This document shows positions 24,438 through 32,687 of a stretch of DNA of 45,708 nt, piece by piece. Location: contig CASEIL010000017.1 in assembly GCA_949288065.1 (NCBI GenBank), forward strand, positions 1 through 45,708. The letters are read 5' to 3'. Source of the DNA: an uncultured Phascolarctobacterium sp. (lineage in GTDB: Bacteria > Bacillota > Negativicutes > Acidaminococcales > Acidaminococcaceae). Under the pieces are notes generated by a model. It ran no database searches. It was given only the letters and a program-made list of their open reading frames with translations, and was not told the DNA's origin. A program made the position numbers and the translations under genes. How positions within the stretch are numbered: the first letter of the stretch is position 1; every line of letters starts with the position of its first letter.

Positions 24438-25703
24438 TCAATCCCTATTAAACAATCCTGTAAAATCAAAGGTGGCAAAATAATCTGCCGGTGTTTCCGC
24501 GCGGCGAATCATTTCCACGCTGCCGTCCTCTTTTAAGAGCAGTTCGGCACTGCGCAGCTTGCCGTTGTAGTTGTAGCCCATCGCAAAACCGTGGGCGCCT
24601 GCATCGTGGATAAACACCAAATCGCCGATGTTAATTTCCGGCAGCATACGGTCGATGGCAAATTTGTCGTTATTCTCGCACAGGCCGCCGGTAACGTCGT
24701 ATTTGTGGTCGCACGGCGCGTTTTCCTTGCCCATAACGGTAATGTGGTGGTAAGAACCGTACATCGCCGGGCGCATCAGGTTGGCAGCGCAGGCGTCCAG
24801 CCCAATGTATTCCTTGTAAATGTGCTTCTGGTGGATAACGCGGCTTACCAATGCGCCATACGGTGCCAGCATGTAGCGGCCCATTTCGGTGTACAGGCGC
24901 ACATTGCCCATACCGGCAGGCACCAGCACCTCTTCAAACGCCTGGCGCACGCCCTCGCCGATAGCCATAATGTCGTTTTCCGGCTGGTCGGGGCGGTAAG
25001 CAATGCCCACGCCGCCCGAAAGGTTAATAAACTCAATCGAAGCGCCGGTTTCTTCTTTCAATTCCACCGCAACCTTAAACAAAATGCGTGCCAGTTCCGG
25101 GTAGTAATCGTTGGTAACGGTGTTGCTCGCCAAAAAGGCATGCAGCCCAAAATGCTTAACGCCCTTAGCCAGCAGGCGTTTGTAAGCCTCCGTCAGCTGC
25201 TCGCGCGTCATGCCGTATTTAGCGTCGCCGGGGTTATCCATAATGTTGTTGGCAATGGCAAAATGCCCGCCCGGGTTAAAGCGGCAGCTAATCGTGTCCG
25301 GAATATCCGCCACGCGCTCCAAAAAGTCGATGTGGGTAATGTCGTCAAGATTAATCGTCGCGTTCAGCTTGCGCGCCAGCTGAAAATCCTCCGCCGGCGT
25401 ATCGTTGGAAGAAAACATAATCTCGCCTTCGCGGAAGCCCACAGCGTCAGCCATTAACAGCTCCGTGTAAGAAGAGCAGTCTGCGCCGCAGCCCTCCTCG
25501 TGCAGAATTTTTAAAATGCCCGGGTTCGGCGTTGCCTTAACCGCAAAATATTCTTTAAAGCCCTTGTTCCAGCTAAACGCCTTGTTTACGCGGCGCGCCG
25601 TTTCGCGGATGCCCTTTTCGTCGTACAAATAAAACGGCGTCGCATAGCGGGACGCAATATCTTCAAGTTGTTCTTTGGTAACAAAAGGAATTTTTTCAGC
25701 CAT
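24438..25703 (-). CDS. lysA: Diaminopimelate decarboxylase-like PLP enzyme
   Basis: 421 residues, fold-type III PLP decarboxylase converting meso-diaminopimelate to lysine. The PLP lysine is K56 in YFAVKATPNP. Other blocks are CGADCSSYTEL, INLSGGVGIAY, TEMGRYMLAPYGALV and GGLCENNDKFA (the Cys/Glu/Asp region of the second-subunit active site). The usual HIGSQ-like block is LHAFLASN, so this is a divergent branch and another amino-acid decarboxylase activity is possible. It overlaps trmB by one base (TGATG). Confidence 0.82.
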   Translation of the reverse strand: MAEKIPFVTKEQLEDIASRYATPFYLYDEKGIRETARRVNKAFSWNKGFKEYFAVKATPNPGILKILHEEGCGADCSSYTELLMADAVGFREGEIMFSSNDTPAEDFQLARKLNATINLDDITHIDFLERVADIPDTISCRFNPGGHFAIANNIMDNPGDAKYGMTREQLTEAYKRLLAKGVKHFGLHAFLASNTVTNDYYPELARILFKVAVELKEETGASIEFINLSGGVGIAYRPDQPENDIMAIGEGVRQAFEEVLVPAGMGNVRLYTEMGRYMLAPYGALVSRVIHQKHIYKEYIGLDACAANLMRPAMYGSYHHITVMGKENAPCDHKYDVTGGLCENNDKFAIDRMLPEINIGDLVFIHDAGAHGFAMGYNYNGKLRSAELLLKEDGSVEMIRRAETPADYFATFDFTGLFNRD

Positions 25704-26413
25704 CAGTTCTCACCTTTCTGCAATTCGATAAGTTTTATCTCATTCTTCAGCGCGTCCTTAAACAAATCCACCAGGTTGCGCTTGCAGGAATATAAACAGG
25801 TTGAATTTGCCCCGTCGTCCAAATCGCCCGTCAACACCGTCTGCGAATCGGCAATAAGCCTGATTTGCCCCGTTTGTTTAACGGTGTTGTAGCAAATAGC
25901 GCCCGGAAGCAGGAAATCACTGCCGGTAATTACCACCACTTTTAAGCCGCGTGCCAGCGCTTCTTCCAGCTGGCTGCGCAAAAGCTCCATTACAGCGGCA
26001 TTGGCCGATACATAAATGCGCGCCCTGGCACCTGTTACAGTGTTTTGCAGCTTGTTGATAATTTCGGCATTGCCCTTGATGGTGATATAGCCTTCGGCCT
26101 CGTTCTGCACGCCCGGCAGCTCTTTAACAAGCGCGTCGCGCTGCTCTGCCAGCCGGCGTATTTTGTTGTTGCAGAACTCCTCCGGCGCTACCGGCGTGTA
26201 ACGCGTCACTTTGCCTTCCTCCATTATATAGGCAGCGCCCTTTTCCACCAGCCCGGCCAACGCCGTATAAGTGTTAGAGCGCGAAATACCCGTCTGCTTG
26301 GCCGCCTCGTAGCCCGTAAGCCGGCCGGCCTTTAACAGCAGCAGGTATAAGGTTGCCTCCTGTCGTGTAAGGTTAAAGTGCATTAAGCGTTCGGTGATTT
26401 CCATTCCCCTCAT
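25703..26413 (-). CDS. TrmB family transcriptional regulator
   Basis: 236 residues. N-terminal winged helix (FNLTRQEATLYLLLLKAGRLTGYEAAKQTGISRSNTYTALAGL), followed by a PLD-like effector domain (ARIYVSANAAVMELLRSQLEEALARGLKVVVITG). TrmB proteins are best known as sugar-sensing regulators. Here the gene is translationally coupled to lysA, so an amino-acid or peptidoglycan-precursor effector is plausible (inference). Promoter and an overlapping dyad lie directly upstream, suggesting autoregulation of the operon. Confidence 0.85.
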   Translation of the reverse strand: MRGMEITERLMHFNLTRQEATLYLLLLKAGRLTGYEAAKQTGISRSNTYTALAGLVEKGAAYIMEEGKVTRYTPVAPEEFCNNKIRRLAEQRDALVKELPGVQNEAEGYITIKGNAEIINKLQNTVTGARARIYVSANAAVMELLRSQLEEALARGLKVVVITGSDFLLPGAICYNTVKQTGQIRLIADSQTVLTGDLDDGANSTCLYSCKRNLVDLFKDALKNEIKLIELQKGEN

Positions 26414-26423
26414 TCAGCCCTTC

Positions 26424-26453
26424 GTATATTGTTCCTGTTTAAGAACACTATAC
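26424..26453. promoter_or_regulatory. Dyad overlapping the trmB promoter, probable operator
   Basis: Inverted repeat with 11-bp arms, GTATATTGTTC and GAACACTATAC (10 of 11 pair), and an 8-base centre. It covers the -10 element and expected start of transcription. Confidence 0.6.
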
Positions 26454-26475
26454 TATTTTTTGACGCGCTTGTCAA
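26447..26475 (-). promoter_or_regulatory. Promoter of the trmB-lysA operon
   Basis: On the minus strand TTGACA (26470-26475), a 17-base spacer, then TATAGT (26447-26452). Confidence 0.75.
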
Positions 26476-26500
26476 TAATTAACCTTAAAAATTGCATAAA

Positions 26501-26528
26501 AAAAACGGAAGCCGCAGCTTCCGTTTTT
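26501..26528. terminator. Terminator-like hairpin between ksgA and trmB
   Basis: AAAAACGGAAGC / GCTTCCGTTTTT, a perfect 12-bp stem with a CGCA loop. It lies upstream of trmB and downstream of ksgA transcription origin, so its orientation of use is unclear. Confidence 0.65.
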
Positions 26529-26603
26529 GGTGCATTGCAGATAAATACACCCTATCCTTTTTAAATTATAATACAGATTTACCGTTATTGTAAAATATTT
26601 TTA

Positions 26604-27458
26604 TTAGCCTTTTATCTTCTCAAACGTATTGGTAAGGTTGGCAAAATCCTGTAAGGAAAGGGTTTCCCCGCGGCGTTTGGGGTCAATGCCCGCCAGCGCC
26701 AGCCATTCCTGCGCCTGCTGCGCGGTTATGCCCATGTTCTTCAGCGCGTTGCTCAGCATTTTGCGGCGCAGCGAAAACGCTGCCTTAACAACCTTAAAGA
26801 ACAGTCTTTCATCGCACACATCTACCGGCGGCACGGTGCGGTTTTTGCAAACTACAACGGCGCTGTCCACGCTCGGACGGGGTATAAAGCTTTCCGGCGG
26901 CACAATAAACGCCTGTTCCGGCTCGGTATAATACTGCATTGCTACCGAAAGCGCGCCGTATTCCTTGCCGCCCGGCTGCGCCGTCATGCGTTCGGCAACC
27001 TCTTTTTGCACCATTACCACCATACGCTCTACCGGCAGCTTTTTCTCCAGCAGCGCAAAAATTATCGGCGTGGTAATGTAATAGGGCAGGTTGGCAGCAA
27101 CCTTAAAGCGTTTGCCGCCCATAGCTTCATTTACGTCAAGCTCCAGCACGTCGGAGTTAATTACGCGCACATTGCCGTAGCCCTCCAGCGTTTTTTCCAG
27201 CACCGGCAATAAGCGTCTGTCCAGCTCCACCGCTGTTACGTCCGCACCGGTTTCTGCCAGCGCCTGCGTCAGCGTACCAATGCCGGGACCAATCTCCAGC
27301 ACTGCCTCGCCCTCCCCCAGCTCTGCGGCAGCGGCAATGCGGCGCACCACGTCCTCGCTGATTAAAAAGTTTTGCCCCAGCTTTTTGTCGGCATGCAGGT
27401 TAAACCTGCGCAGTATATAGTTTGTAACCTCCGGGGTTGCAATAACCGGTTTATTCAT
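26604..27458 (-). CDS. ksgA: 16S rRNA dimethyladenosine transferase KsgA
   Basis: About 284 residues. Dimethylates A1518 and A1519 of 16S rRNA late in 30S assembly. SAM-binding motif LEIGPGIGTLTQALAE, catalytic block NLPYYITTPIIF and C-terminal FSLRRKMLSNALK are present. Start chosen at MNKPVIATPEV, which overlaps the rnmV stop by 8 bases and has GGAGAG upstream; the longer frame would lie inside rnmV. Last gene of the metG-tatD-yabE-rnmV-ksgA operon. Confidence 0.96.
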   Translation of the reverse strand: MNKPVIATPEVTNYILRRFNLHADKKLGQNFLISEDVVRRIAAAAELGEGEAVLEIGPGIGTLTQALAETGADVTAVELDRRLLPVLEKTLEGYGNVRVINSDVLELDVNEAMGGKRFKVAANLPYYITTPIIFALLEKKLPVERMVVMVQKEVAERMTAQPGGKEYGALSVAMQYYTEPEQAFIVPPESFIPRPSVDSAVVVCKNRTVPPVDVCDERLFFKVVKAAFSLRRKMLSNALKNMGITAQQAQEWLALAGIDPKRRGETLSLQDFANLTNTFEKIKG

Positions 27459-27996
27459 CGCACTCTCCAATTTCTGCCAGCGCCGCGTCAAATTCTGCAC
27501 GCGTTACGCCGTAAGTGTTCAATCTTTGCAAAAAGGTTTTGGCGTTGCCGTAGCCCACGCCCAAAAGCGCCGCCATTTTATCGCGCCTGGCGCTGGCCCT
27601 GCTGCCGCCGTTTAAGCCATTGGCAATTAAATCGCGGCTGGTAAACTCCTGCGCTGGGTTAAATTCGTGGTGGCGCACCTTACTAAGTGCCGCCAGAATC
27701 GCCTCAGGGCTGGCCTGCTCCACGCCCACGTCGCCGTTTGCGGTGGCGTCCACACGCGGAATAAACGCCTGCCCAGCGTTTGGGAAGCGCTCCGTTAAAA
27801 AGCGGCGGATGCGGTTACCGGCGCCGTCCGGGTCGGTTAAAATAATAATGCCGCGTTTTTTATAGGCCGCTTCAATTTTGCGCAACGTGCCGGGCGCCAG
27901 CGTAAAACCGCCCGTTTCAATGGTGTCGGCCTCCAGCGCGCGGCGGATGGCTGCCGTATCGCTTTTTCCTTCTACAACTAAAACTTCCTGTAACAA
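27451..27996 (-). CDS. rnmV: Ribonuclease M5
   Basis: 181 residues. Processes 5S rRNA precursors in Firmicutes. Toprim domain with the catalytic Glu in VLVVEGKSDTAAI and the Asp pair in LTDPDGAGNRIRR, followed by VGVEQASPEAILAAL. It sits between the YabE-like gene and ksgA as in Bacillus, 2 bases after the upstream stop. Confidence 0.94.
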   Translation of the reverse strand: MLQEVLVVEGKSDTAAIRRALEADTIETGGFTLAPGTLRKIEAAYKKRGIIILTDPDGAGNRIRRFLTERFPNAGQAFIPRVDATANGDVGVEQASPEAILAALSKVRHHEFNPAQEFTSRDLIANGLNGGSRASARRDKMAALLGVGYGNAKTFLQRLNTYGVTRAEFDAALAEIGECDE

Positions 27997-27998
27997 TT

Positions 27999-28973
27999 TT
28001 AATCCTCTAAAATATAAATCTGTACGTCGCGGCGGCCCCAGTTAATGGCCTCGTCGTAGCTGTCCATAAACAAATCCACGCGGTTGCCGCGGATAGCCCC
28101 GCCGGTATCGCCTGCAATGGCCACACCGTAGCCGGGAATGTACATTTTAGTATAATACGGTATTACGCGCGGGTCAACAGCAACAATGCCGCGTGCGGGC
28201 ACCAGCCCGATGGAAGTAAGCCCCGTGCCGCTGCCGCAGTGGATGGTGTAGGCGCTGGCTTCTGCCGTGATGATGCGCGTATATTTTTTGCGCCCCTCCG
28301 GCGTTTGCACCGACATGCCCACGCCGCGGCGGATAACCGAATATTTGGGGTCTGCCAGCACCTCGCGGGCAATTTCTACCTCTTTAGGCATATTGCCGGT
28401 GCTGACAACAGATTTTTTAATAACCTTTACCTTACCGGCTTCGCCCTGCTCCACCAGTTTTTCCTGCCCGTAGGGGATGCTTTCGTCGTCAATGTACTTA
28501 ACCGGTATTTCCGAAGGCGCTTCCTCGCTGCTCAGCTTATCGCCGCGGTCTAAAACGTGGATTTCCATATTCGCGGTTACCGGCGTATCTGCCGCCGGGT
28601 ACAAACGCTTTTTGCTGAAGCGGATGTTTAATTCCTCCAACGCCTCACCGACAGTGTCTTTATTAGTAAAAAACTTCTGGCGCGATTCGCCGCGCACAAC
28701 AACAATCGGCTGCGCGCGTTTAAGCACCAGCACCTTGCCGCGGCCGGTTTCCTCCTCCACAATCCTGTCAGACTGCCCCACGCGCACGCCAGCCTCGGTA
28801 AAAATAGCGCGCGGCGATTTCAGCTGGGAGCTGACAGTTTTTTCCGTGCCGTCATATTTTAAAATCGTCACAGCCTCTTCCGCCAAACCGGGGTGAGTGT
28901 GGCTGCTGAACAAAGCAACAAACATTACTGCTATCAAAATTGCTCTTTTCCAAAATGTAACGTTTTCAGGCAT
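27999..28973 (-). CDS. yabE: YabE-like cell-wall protein with DUF348, G5 and 3D domains
   Basis: 324 residues, exported: a hydrophobic signal segment near residues 10-30 ending HTHPGLAEE. The middle contains a DUF348 unit (GKVLVLKRAQPIVVVRGESRQKFFTNKDTVGEALEELNI) and a G5 region (IPYGQEKLVEQGEAGKVKVIKKSVV). The C-terminal 3D domain has its three Asp in AGDTGGAIRGNRVDLFMDSYDEA. 3D proteins are MltA-like and are thought to cleave peptidoglycan. The gene position before rnmV-ksgA matches Bacillus yabE. The protein would act in the periplasm of a diderm cell. Confidence 0.9.
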   Translation of the reverse strand: MPENVTFWKRAILIAVMFVALFSSHTHPGLAEEAVTILKYDGTEKTVSSQLKSPRAIFTEAGVRVGQSDRIVEEETGRGKVLVLKRAQPIVVVRGESRQKFFTNKDTVGEALEELNIRFSKKRLYPAADTPVTANMEIHVLDRGDKLSSEEAPSEIPVKYIDDESIPYGQEKLVEQGEAGKVKVIKKSVVSTGNMPKEVEIAREVLADPKYSVIRRGVGMSVQTPEGRKKYTRIITAEASAYTIHCGSGTGLTSIGLVPARGIVAVDPRVIPYYTKMYIPGYGVAIAGDTGGAIRGNRVDLFMDSYDEAINWGRRDVQIYILED

Positions 28974-29117
28974 AAATATCCCTCCTTAATCCGGGGGTAT
29001 TTTATCACAGCCTTTTCGGCGATGTCAAGCCGCGCACCCATGCTGCACATTACGCAAGTTTTTAAAAACAATTTTATGATTTGTTTTGCCAGCACACACT
29101 TTTATTTTAAACAAAAA

Positions 29118-29143
29118 CGCGGCAGTATTAAACTGCCGCGCCT
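29118..29143 (-). terminator. Terminator after tatD
   Basis: CGCGGCAGT / ACTGCCGCG stem followed on the minus strand by TTTTTGTTT. The YabE-rnmV-ksgA part of the operon would then need read-through or its own promoter. Confidence 0.65.
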
Positions 29144-29146
29144 GCA

Positions 29147-29932
29147 TTATTTAATTTTGTTAAACAGCGTTTTAACATTCTTTGTCGTCTGAGCCGCTAT
29201 GCTGGCAAAATCCGTGCCGCGCACCTCGGCGGCGTTTTTGGCAACCAGCTCCGTATAAAGCGGGCAGTTGCGCTTGCCGCGGTAAGGCACCGGCGTTAAG
29301 TACGGCGAATCCGTTTCAAACAGCAGCAAATCGTCCGGCACATAGGCCAGCACTTCGCGCACTTTGGCGGAATTTTTGTAGGTGCTGGTGCCGCCAAAGC
29401 CAAAGTAATAGCCGCGTTTGGCAAGCTCCTTTGCCATCTCCAGCGAGCCGGAATAGCAATGGAACACGGCGCGCGTCCCTTTCGGCACTTCGTTGCGGAA
29501 GATATCGAAAATATCGCCGTGCGCTTCACGGTCGTGGATGATTACCGGCAGGCCAAACTGCACGGCAAGGTTAATCTGCTCCAACAGGCGTTTTTTCTGC
29601 ACCTCTTTCGGCTCGTTTTCCTTCCAGTAATAATCAAGCCCAATTTCGCCAATGGCAACAACCTTCGGGTGCTGCGCCCACTCTGCCAGCTTATCTAAAT
29701 AATGTTCATCTTTAATGCCTGCTAAATCCTCCGGGTGCCAGCCCACAGCGGCATACACAAAATCGTATTTTTCGGCCAGCGCCACGGCAAAGGCAGAGCT
29801 TTCCTCCGTACAGCCGGGGTTAATAAAACCGTCCATCTCCTCGCCGATTTTAGCAATCAGTTCGTCGCGGTCGTCCGTAAAATAGTCAGAATCAAGGTGG
29901 GCATGCGAATCCCACAAACCAGTGCGGGACAT
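29147..29932 (-). CDS. tatD: TatD family metal-dependent hydrolase
   Basis: 261-residue TIM-barrel hydrolase of the TatD DNase/YabD family. Metal-ligand motifs are DSHAHLD at the N-terminus, GEIGLDYYW, VIIHDREAHGD, FHCYSGS and LLFETDSPYLTPVPYRGKRN. Members are reported as 3'-5' nucleases or D-amino-acyl hydrolases. It starts 1 base after the metG stop. Confidence 0.93.
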   Translation of the reverse strand: MSRTGLWDSHAHLDSDYFTDDRDELIAKIGEEMDGFINPGCTEESSAFAVALAEKYDFVYAAVGWHPEDLAGIKDEHYLDKLAEWAQHPKVVAIGEIGLDYYWKENEPKEVQKKRLLEQINLAVQFGLPVIIHDREAHGDIFDIFRNEVPKGTRAVFHCYSGSLEMAKELAKRGYYFGFGGTSTYKNSAKVREVLAYVPDDLLLFETDSPYLTPVPYRGKRNCPLYTELVAKNAAEVRGTDFASIAAQTTKNVKTLFNKIK

Positions 29933-29933
29933 C

Positions 29934-31898
29934 TTATTTCACCTTGCTGCCGCTGGCAATACCCGGTGCGTCTGCCAGCACAAGGTTGCCCTCGCCGTCA
30001 CTGGCAGCCAGCAGCATGCCGCGGCTTTCAATGCCGCGCAGCTTGGCCGGTTTAAGGTTGGCAATTACAATTACATTCCTGCCAATCAGCGCCTCCGGCT
30101 CGTAATGCTGGGCAATGCCGCTTACAATGGTGCGTTCCTCGTCGCCGATTTTTACCTGAATTTTAATCAGCTTATCGGTTTTCGGCACGCGCTCAGCCGC
30201 GATAACGGTTGCCACACGCAAATCTATTTTGGCAAAATCTTCAATGGCAATTTCATCGGCCGCAGCCGCAGCAGGTTTGGCTTCTTTTTTAGCTTCAGCC
30301 TTTGGCGCATCCACCTTAGCGGGTTTGGCAGCCTTTTTGGTAGCGGCAATTACGGTTTCGCCGTCCTCGGTAACCTCAATGCGCGGGAAGAGCGGCTCGC
30401 CCTTCTGCACCCTGGTGCCGCTTGCAAGCCCGCCCCAAACAGCGTCCGCCAGCATAAAGCTTTCCGGTTTGCCAAGGCCCAGCTGTTCGTAAATTTTCGG
30501 CGCGGTAACAGGCACAAACGGTGCAATTAAAATTGCCACAATGCGCAGCGCTTCGGCCAGGTTGTACATAACAGCCTGCAAACGCTCTGCCTGCGCGGGG
30601 TCCTTCGCCAAAATCCACGGTGCGGTTTCATCAATATATTTGTTGGCGCGGCCAATCAGCGTCCAAACGTCCTTAATAGCCTGATTCAGCTCCATGTGGT
30701 CCATGGCGTCCTTGTAGCGCTCCACGGTTTCGTTAACCAGCGCAATAAAGTCCCTGTCCACGGCTTCCGTGCCTTCCTTATGCGTTACAACACCGCCGTG
30801 ATATTTTTCAATCATGCTTACGGTGCGGTGCAAAAGGTTGCCAAGGTCATTGGCAAGGTCAGCGTTAATGCGGTTAATCAGCGCGTCGCGCGAGAAGTTG
30901 CCGTCGCTGCCCAGCGTAATTTCGCGCAGCAGGAAGTAACGGATAGCGTCCGGGCCAAACTCTTCAATTAAAGCAATCGGGTCGATAACATTGCCCTTGG
31001 ATTTGGACATCTTATCGCCATCGACAACCAGCCAGCCGTGGCCGTAAACCTGCTTCGGCAGTTCTTCGCCCATTGCCATCAGCATAATCGGCCAGATAAT
31101 GCTGTGGAAGCGCACAATCTCCTTGCCTACAAGGTGAATGTTGGCAGGCCAGAATTTATGAAACTTTTCTTCATCCGTGCCGTAGCCGATAGCCGTAAAG
31201 TAGTTCAAAAGCGCGTCGAACCAAACGTAAACAACATGTTTCGGGTCGAACGGAACAGGAATGCCCCAGTCGAAGGTAGTGCGGGTAATACACAAATCCT
31301 CAAGCCCCTGCTTGATGAAGTTAATCATCTCGTTGCGGCGCGAAACCGGCTGGATGAAATCGGGATGCGTTTCGATATATTCCAAAATCCTGTCCTGATA
31401 TTTGGACATTTTAAAGAAATAGCTTTCCTCAGCCATTTTTTCAACCGGGCGGCCGCAGTCCGGGCACTTGCCATCCACCAGCTGGCGCTCCAGCCAGTAC
31501 GATTCGCACGGAACGCAGTACAGGCCCTCGTAGTTCTTTTTGTAAATATCGCCCTGGTCATAAATTTTTTGCAGCACAGCCTGCACAACCTTGTGGTGGC
31601 GCTCCTCGCTGGTGCGGATAAAATCGTTGTTGGAGATGTTCAGCATCTGCCACAGCTTTTTAAAGTTGGCAACAATGGCATCGACATACTGAATCGGCGT
31701 AACGCCCTTTTCAGCAGCTTTGCGCTGAATTTTTAAGCCGTGCTCGTCGCTGCCGGTTAAAAAGAAAACGTCCTCGCCCTTGGCGCGGTGGTAACGGGCA
31801 ACGGTATCGGCAATGGTGGTGCAATAAGCGTGGCCGATGTGCAGATTATCGCTCGGATAATAAATCGGCGTGGTAATATAAAAGCTGTTTTTACTCAT
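29934..31898 (-). CDS. metG: Methionyl-tRNA synthetase with C-terminal tRNA-binding domain
   Basis: 654 residues. Class I synthetase with HIGH-type motif NLHIGHAY, a four-Cys zinc knuckle (CVPCESYW...CPDCGRPV) and KMSKS in DGDKMSKSKGN. An Ala/Lys-rich linker (about 520-550) joins the C-terminal EMAP-II/Trbp111-like domain (about 555-654; IDLRVATVIAAERVPKTDKLIKI) that aids dimerisation and tRNA binding. The leader contains a small GC-rich hairpin (GCCTGCAAATTTGCTTTGCGGGC), but I see no T-box or SAM riboswitch consensus. Confidence 0.96.
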   Translation of the reverse strand: MSKNSFYITTPIYYPSDNLHIGHAYCTTIADTVARYHRAKGEDVFFLTGSDEHGLKIQRKAAEKGVTPIQYVDAIVANFKKLWQMLNISNNDFIRTSEERHHKVVQAVLQKIYDQGDIYKKNYEGLYCVPCESYWLERQLVDGKCPDCGRPVEKMAEESYFFKMSKYQDRILEYIETHPDFIQPVSRRNEMINFIKQGLEDLCITRTTFDWGIPVPFDPKHVVYVWFDALLNYFTAIGYGTDEEKFHKFWPANIHLVGKEIVRFHSIIWPIMLMAMGEELPKQVYGHGWLVVDGDKMSKSKGNVIDPIALIEEFGPDAIRYFLLREITLGSDGNFSRDALINRINADLANDLGNLLHRTVSMIEKYHGGVVTHKEGTEAVDRDFIALVNETVERYKDAMDHMELNQAIKDVWTLIGRANKYIDETAPWILAKDPAQAERLQAVMYNLAEALRIVAILIAPFVPVTAPKIYEQLGLGKPESFMLADAVWGGLASGTRVQKGEPLFPRIEVTEDGETVIAATKKAAKPAKVDAPKAEAKKEAKPAAAAADEIAIEDFAKIDLRVATVIAAERVPKTDKLIKIQVKIGDEERTIVSGIAQHYEPEALIGRNVIVIANLKPAKLRGIESRGMLLAASDGEGNLVLADAPGIASGSKVK

Positions 31899-32101
31899 CT
31901 TGCTTTCCCTTCTTTATATGTTAATTTTGTTTTAACGGCAATAGCGCCCGCAAAGCAAATTTGCAGGCAATTCCTCTGTAATTTTATCACATTTCGCAAA
32001 ACCTTGCACAAAAATATTTATCTTATTCATTTGCGTTCTGCTTATTTAGGTTTCATCTTTGTATATACGTCAATGCATTTTGCATTTACTTTACCATTTA
32101 T

Positions 32102-32133
32102 TTTCATTCTTTTGACGGAGCAAAAGAACGAAA
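32102..32133. repeat. Hairpin in the metG/rsmI intergenic island
   Basis: TTCTTTTG / CAAAAGAA perfect 8-bp stem with a 6-base loop, extended by TTTC / GAAA after one unpaired base on each side. Not followed by a clear T-run. Resembles small dispersed hairpin elements. Confidence 0.55.
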
Positions 32134-32274
32134 CAAGAAAACTCCCGCTCAAATTCGTACTTTAATAATTCTATTTATTGACAGCAATGTTACCATACTT
32201 TTAAAGATAACTGCTAAAGTACGTTGTGCGCTAATCAATCGATAAAATTAATAAAGTACGATGCTCGGCAACAC

Positions 32275-32396
32275 GCGGCATCGGATTTTAGCAACATTTA
32301 CTAAAAGCAACTGCAAAAATCGTGTCGAGCAAAGCGACTCTCGAATTTTTGCAGTTGCTTGCAAACATTGTTACGTTAAAAAATCCGCTTAGCCGC
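32275..32396. repeat. Long imperfect inverted repeat (about 122 nt)
   Basis: The core is a perfect 16-bp stem, AAGCAACTGCAAAAAT (32305-32320) with its complement at 32345-32360. Outside it, further matched segments extend the stem: CAACA with TGTT, GGATTTT with AAAATCC, and GCGGC with GCCGC. The apical loop of 24 bases contains GTCG/CGAC. It could be a small structured RNA, a MITE-like remnant or a REP-type element. Confidence 0.6.
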
Positions 32397-32408
32397 GGAA
32401 CTTTCTTG

Positions 32409-32434
32409 CTTCTTCTTTAGTTATAAAGAAGAAG
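32409..32434. repeat. Perfect 11-bp hairpin
   Basis: CTTCTTCTTTA, loop GTTA, TAAAGAAGAAG. An outer imperfect ACTTTCT / AGAAAGT pairing extends it. Too weak in GC for a classical terminator. Confidence 0.6.
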
Positions 32435-32510
32435 AGATGAATGAGAAAGTATGAGTAAAAAATACTAACGTAACTGCAAAGACATAACATAAAACTAAAT
32501 CTTTCTCTCA

Positions 32511-32539
32511 TTGACACTATTATAAAATTCAGGCATAAT
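32511..32539 (+). promoter_or_regulatory. Promoter of the Fst-like toxin mRNA
   Basis: TTGACA (32511-32516), a 17-base spacer, then CATAAT (32534-32539): near-consensus sigma-A promoter. Transcription is expected to start near 32546. Confidence 0.8.
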
Positions 32540-32572
32540 AAAAAAGCTGTGATCCTTTCCAGTGGAAAGGGG

Positions 32573-32605
32573 GTGCGTCATGAACGATTATTTTGCAGCT
32601 TTTAT
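32573..32605 (+). repeat. Direct repeats DRa and DRb in the toxin mRNA
   Basis: DRa GTGCGTCATGAACGAT (32573-32588) includes the toxin start codon. DRb GCAGCTTTTAT (32595-32605) lies in the first codons. Both recur downstream of the shared terminator at 32727-32742 and 32746-32757, where the complementary strand is transcribed into the short RNA. Confidence 0.85.
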
Positions 32606-32669
32606 CGTATCTGTCATGGCAGGTATAGTATCGTACTATATCTGTAAGTGGCTCGACAGACACCTGTAA
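32580..32669 (+). CDS. Fst-family type I toxin peptide (29 residues)
   Basis: Small hydrophobic peptide: N-terminus MNDYFAAF, a membrane helix over about residues 5-22, and charged tail CKWLDRHL. Lined up without gaps against the pAD1 Fst toxin as I remember it, it shares M1, D3, I9, G15, V17, I21, L25 and D26, with K23 for R23. WLD near the end also fits chromosomal Fst-like peptides. Start codon ATG at 32580 has AAAGGGGG upstream; a CCTTTCC/GGAAAGG hairpin (32554-32570) partly hides it. It would damage the membrane if overproduced. The adjacent promoter, repeats, terminator and antisense RNA complete the module. Confidence 0.85.
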   Translation: MNDYFAAFIVSVMAGIVSYYICKWLDRHL

Positions 32670-32687
32670 ATCACAGTGAGCCCAAAT

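Larger units (their letters stand above)
31899..32510. other. Non-coding island between metG and the toxin-antitoxin locus
   Basis: About 600 bases without a credible gene. The low-complexity frame covering 31788-32165 on the plus strand is not supported by a ribosome-binding site or any recognisable family. The stretch holds the metG leader and three separate strong hairpins, listed individually. Base composition is AT-rich compared with flanking genes. Confidence 0.6.

Noticed and set aside
24591..25457. 288-codon frame antisense to lysA
   Set aside because: Shadow of the decarboxylase; no start signal and no recognisable domain.
31899..32010. T-box or SAM riboswitch ahead of metG
   Set aside because: The leader is short, with only one small hairpin and no T-box sequence or terminator.
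31788..32165. Plus-strand open frame of 125 codons beyond the metG start
   Set aside because: Its first third is antisense to metG, it has no ribosome-binding site, and the rest is low-complexity AT-rich sequence with a hairpin.
32102..32434. CRISPR array
   Set aside because: The hairpins in the island differ from each other and there are no regularly spaced direct repeats here or elsewhere in the window.
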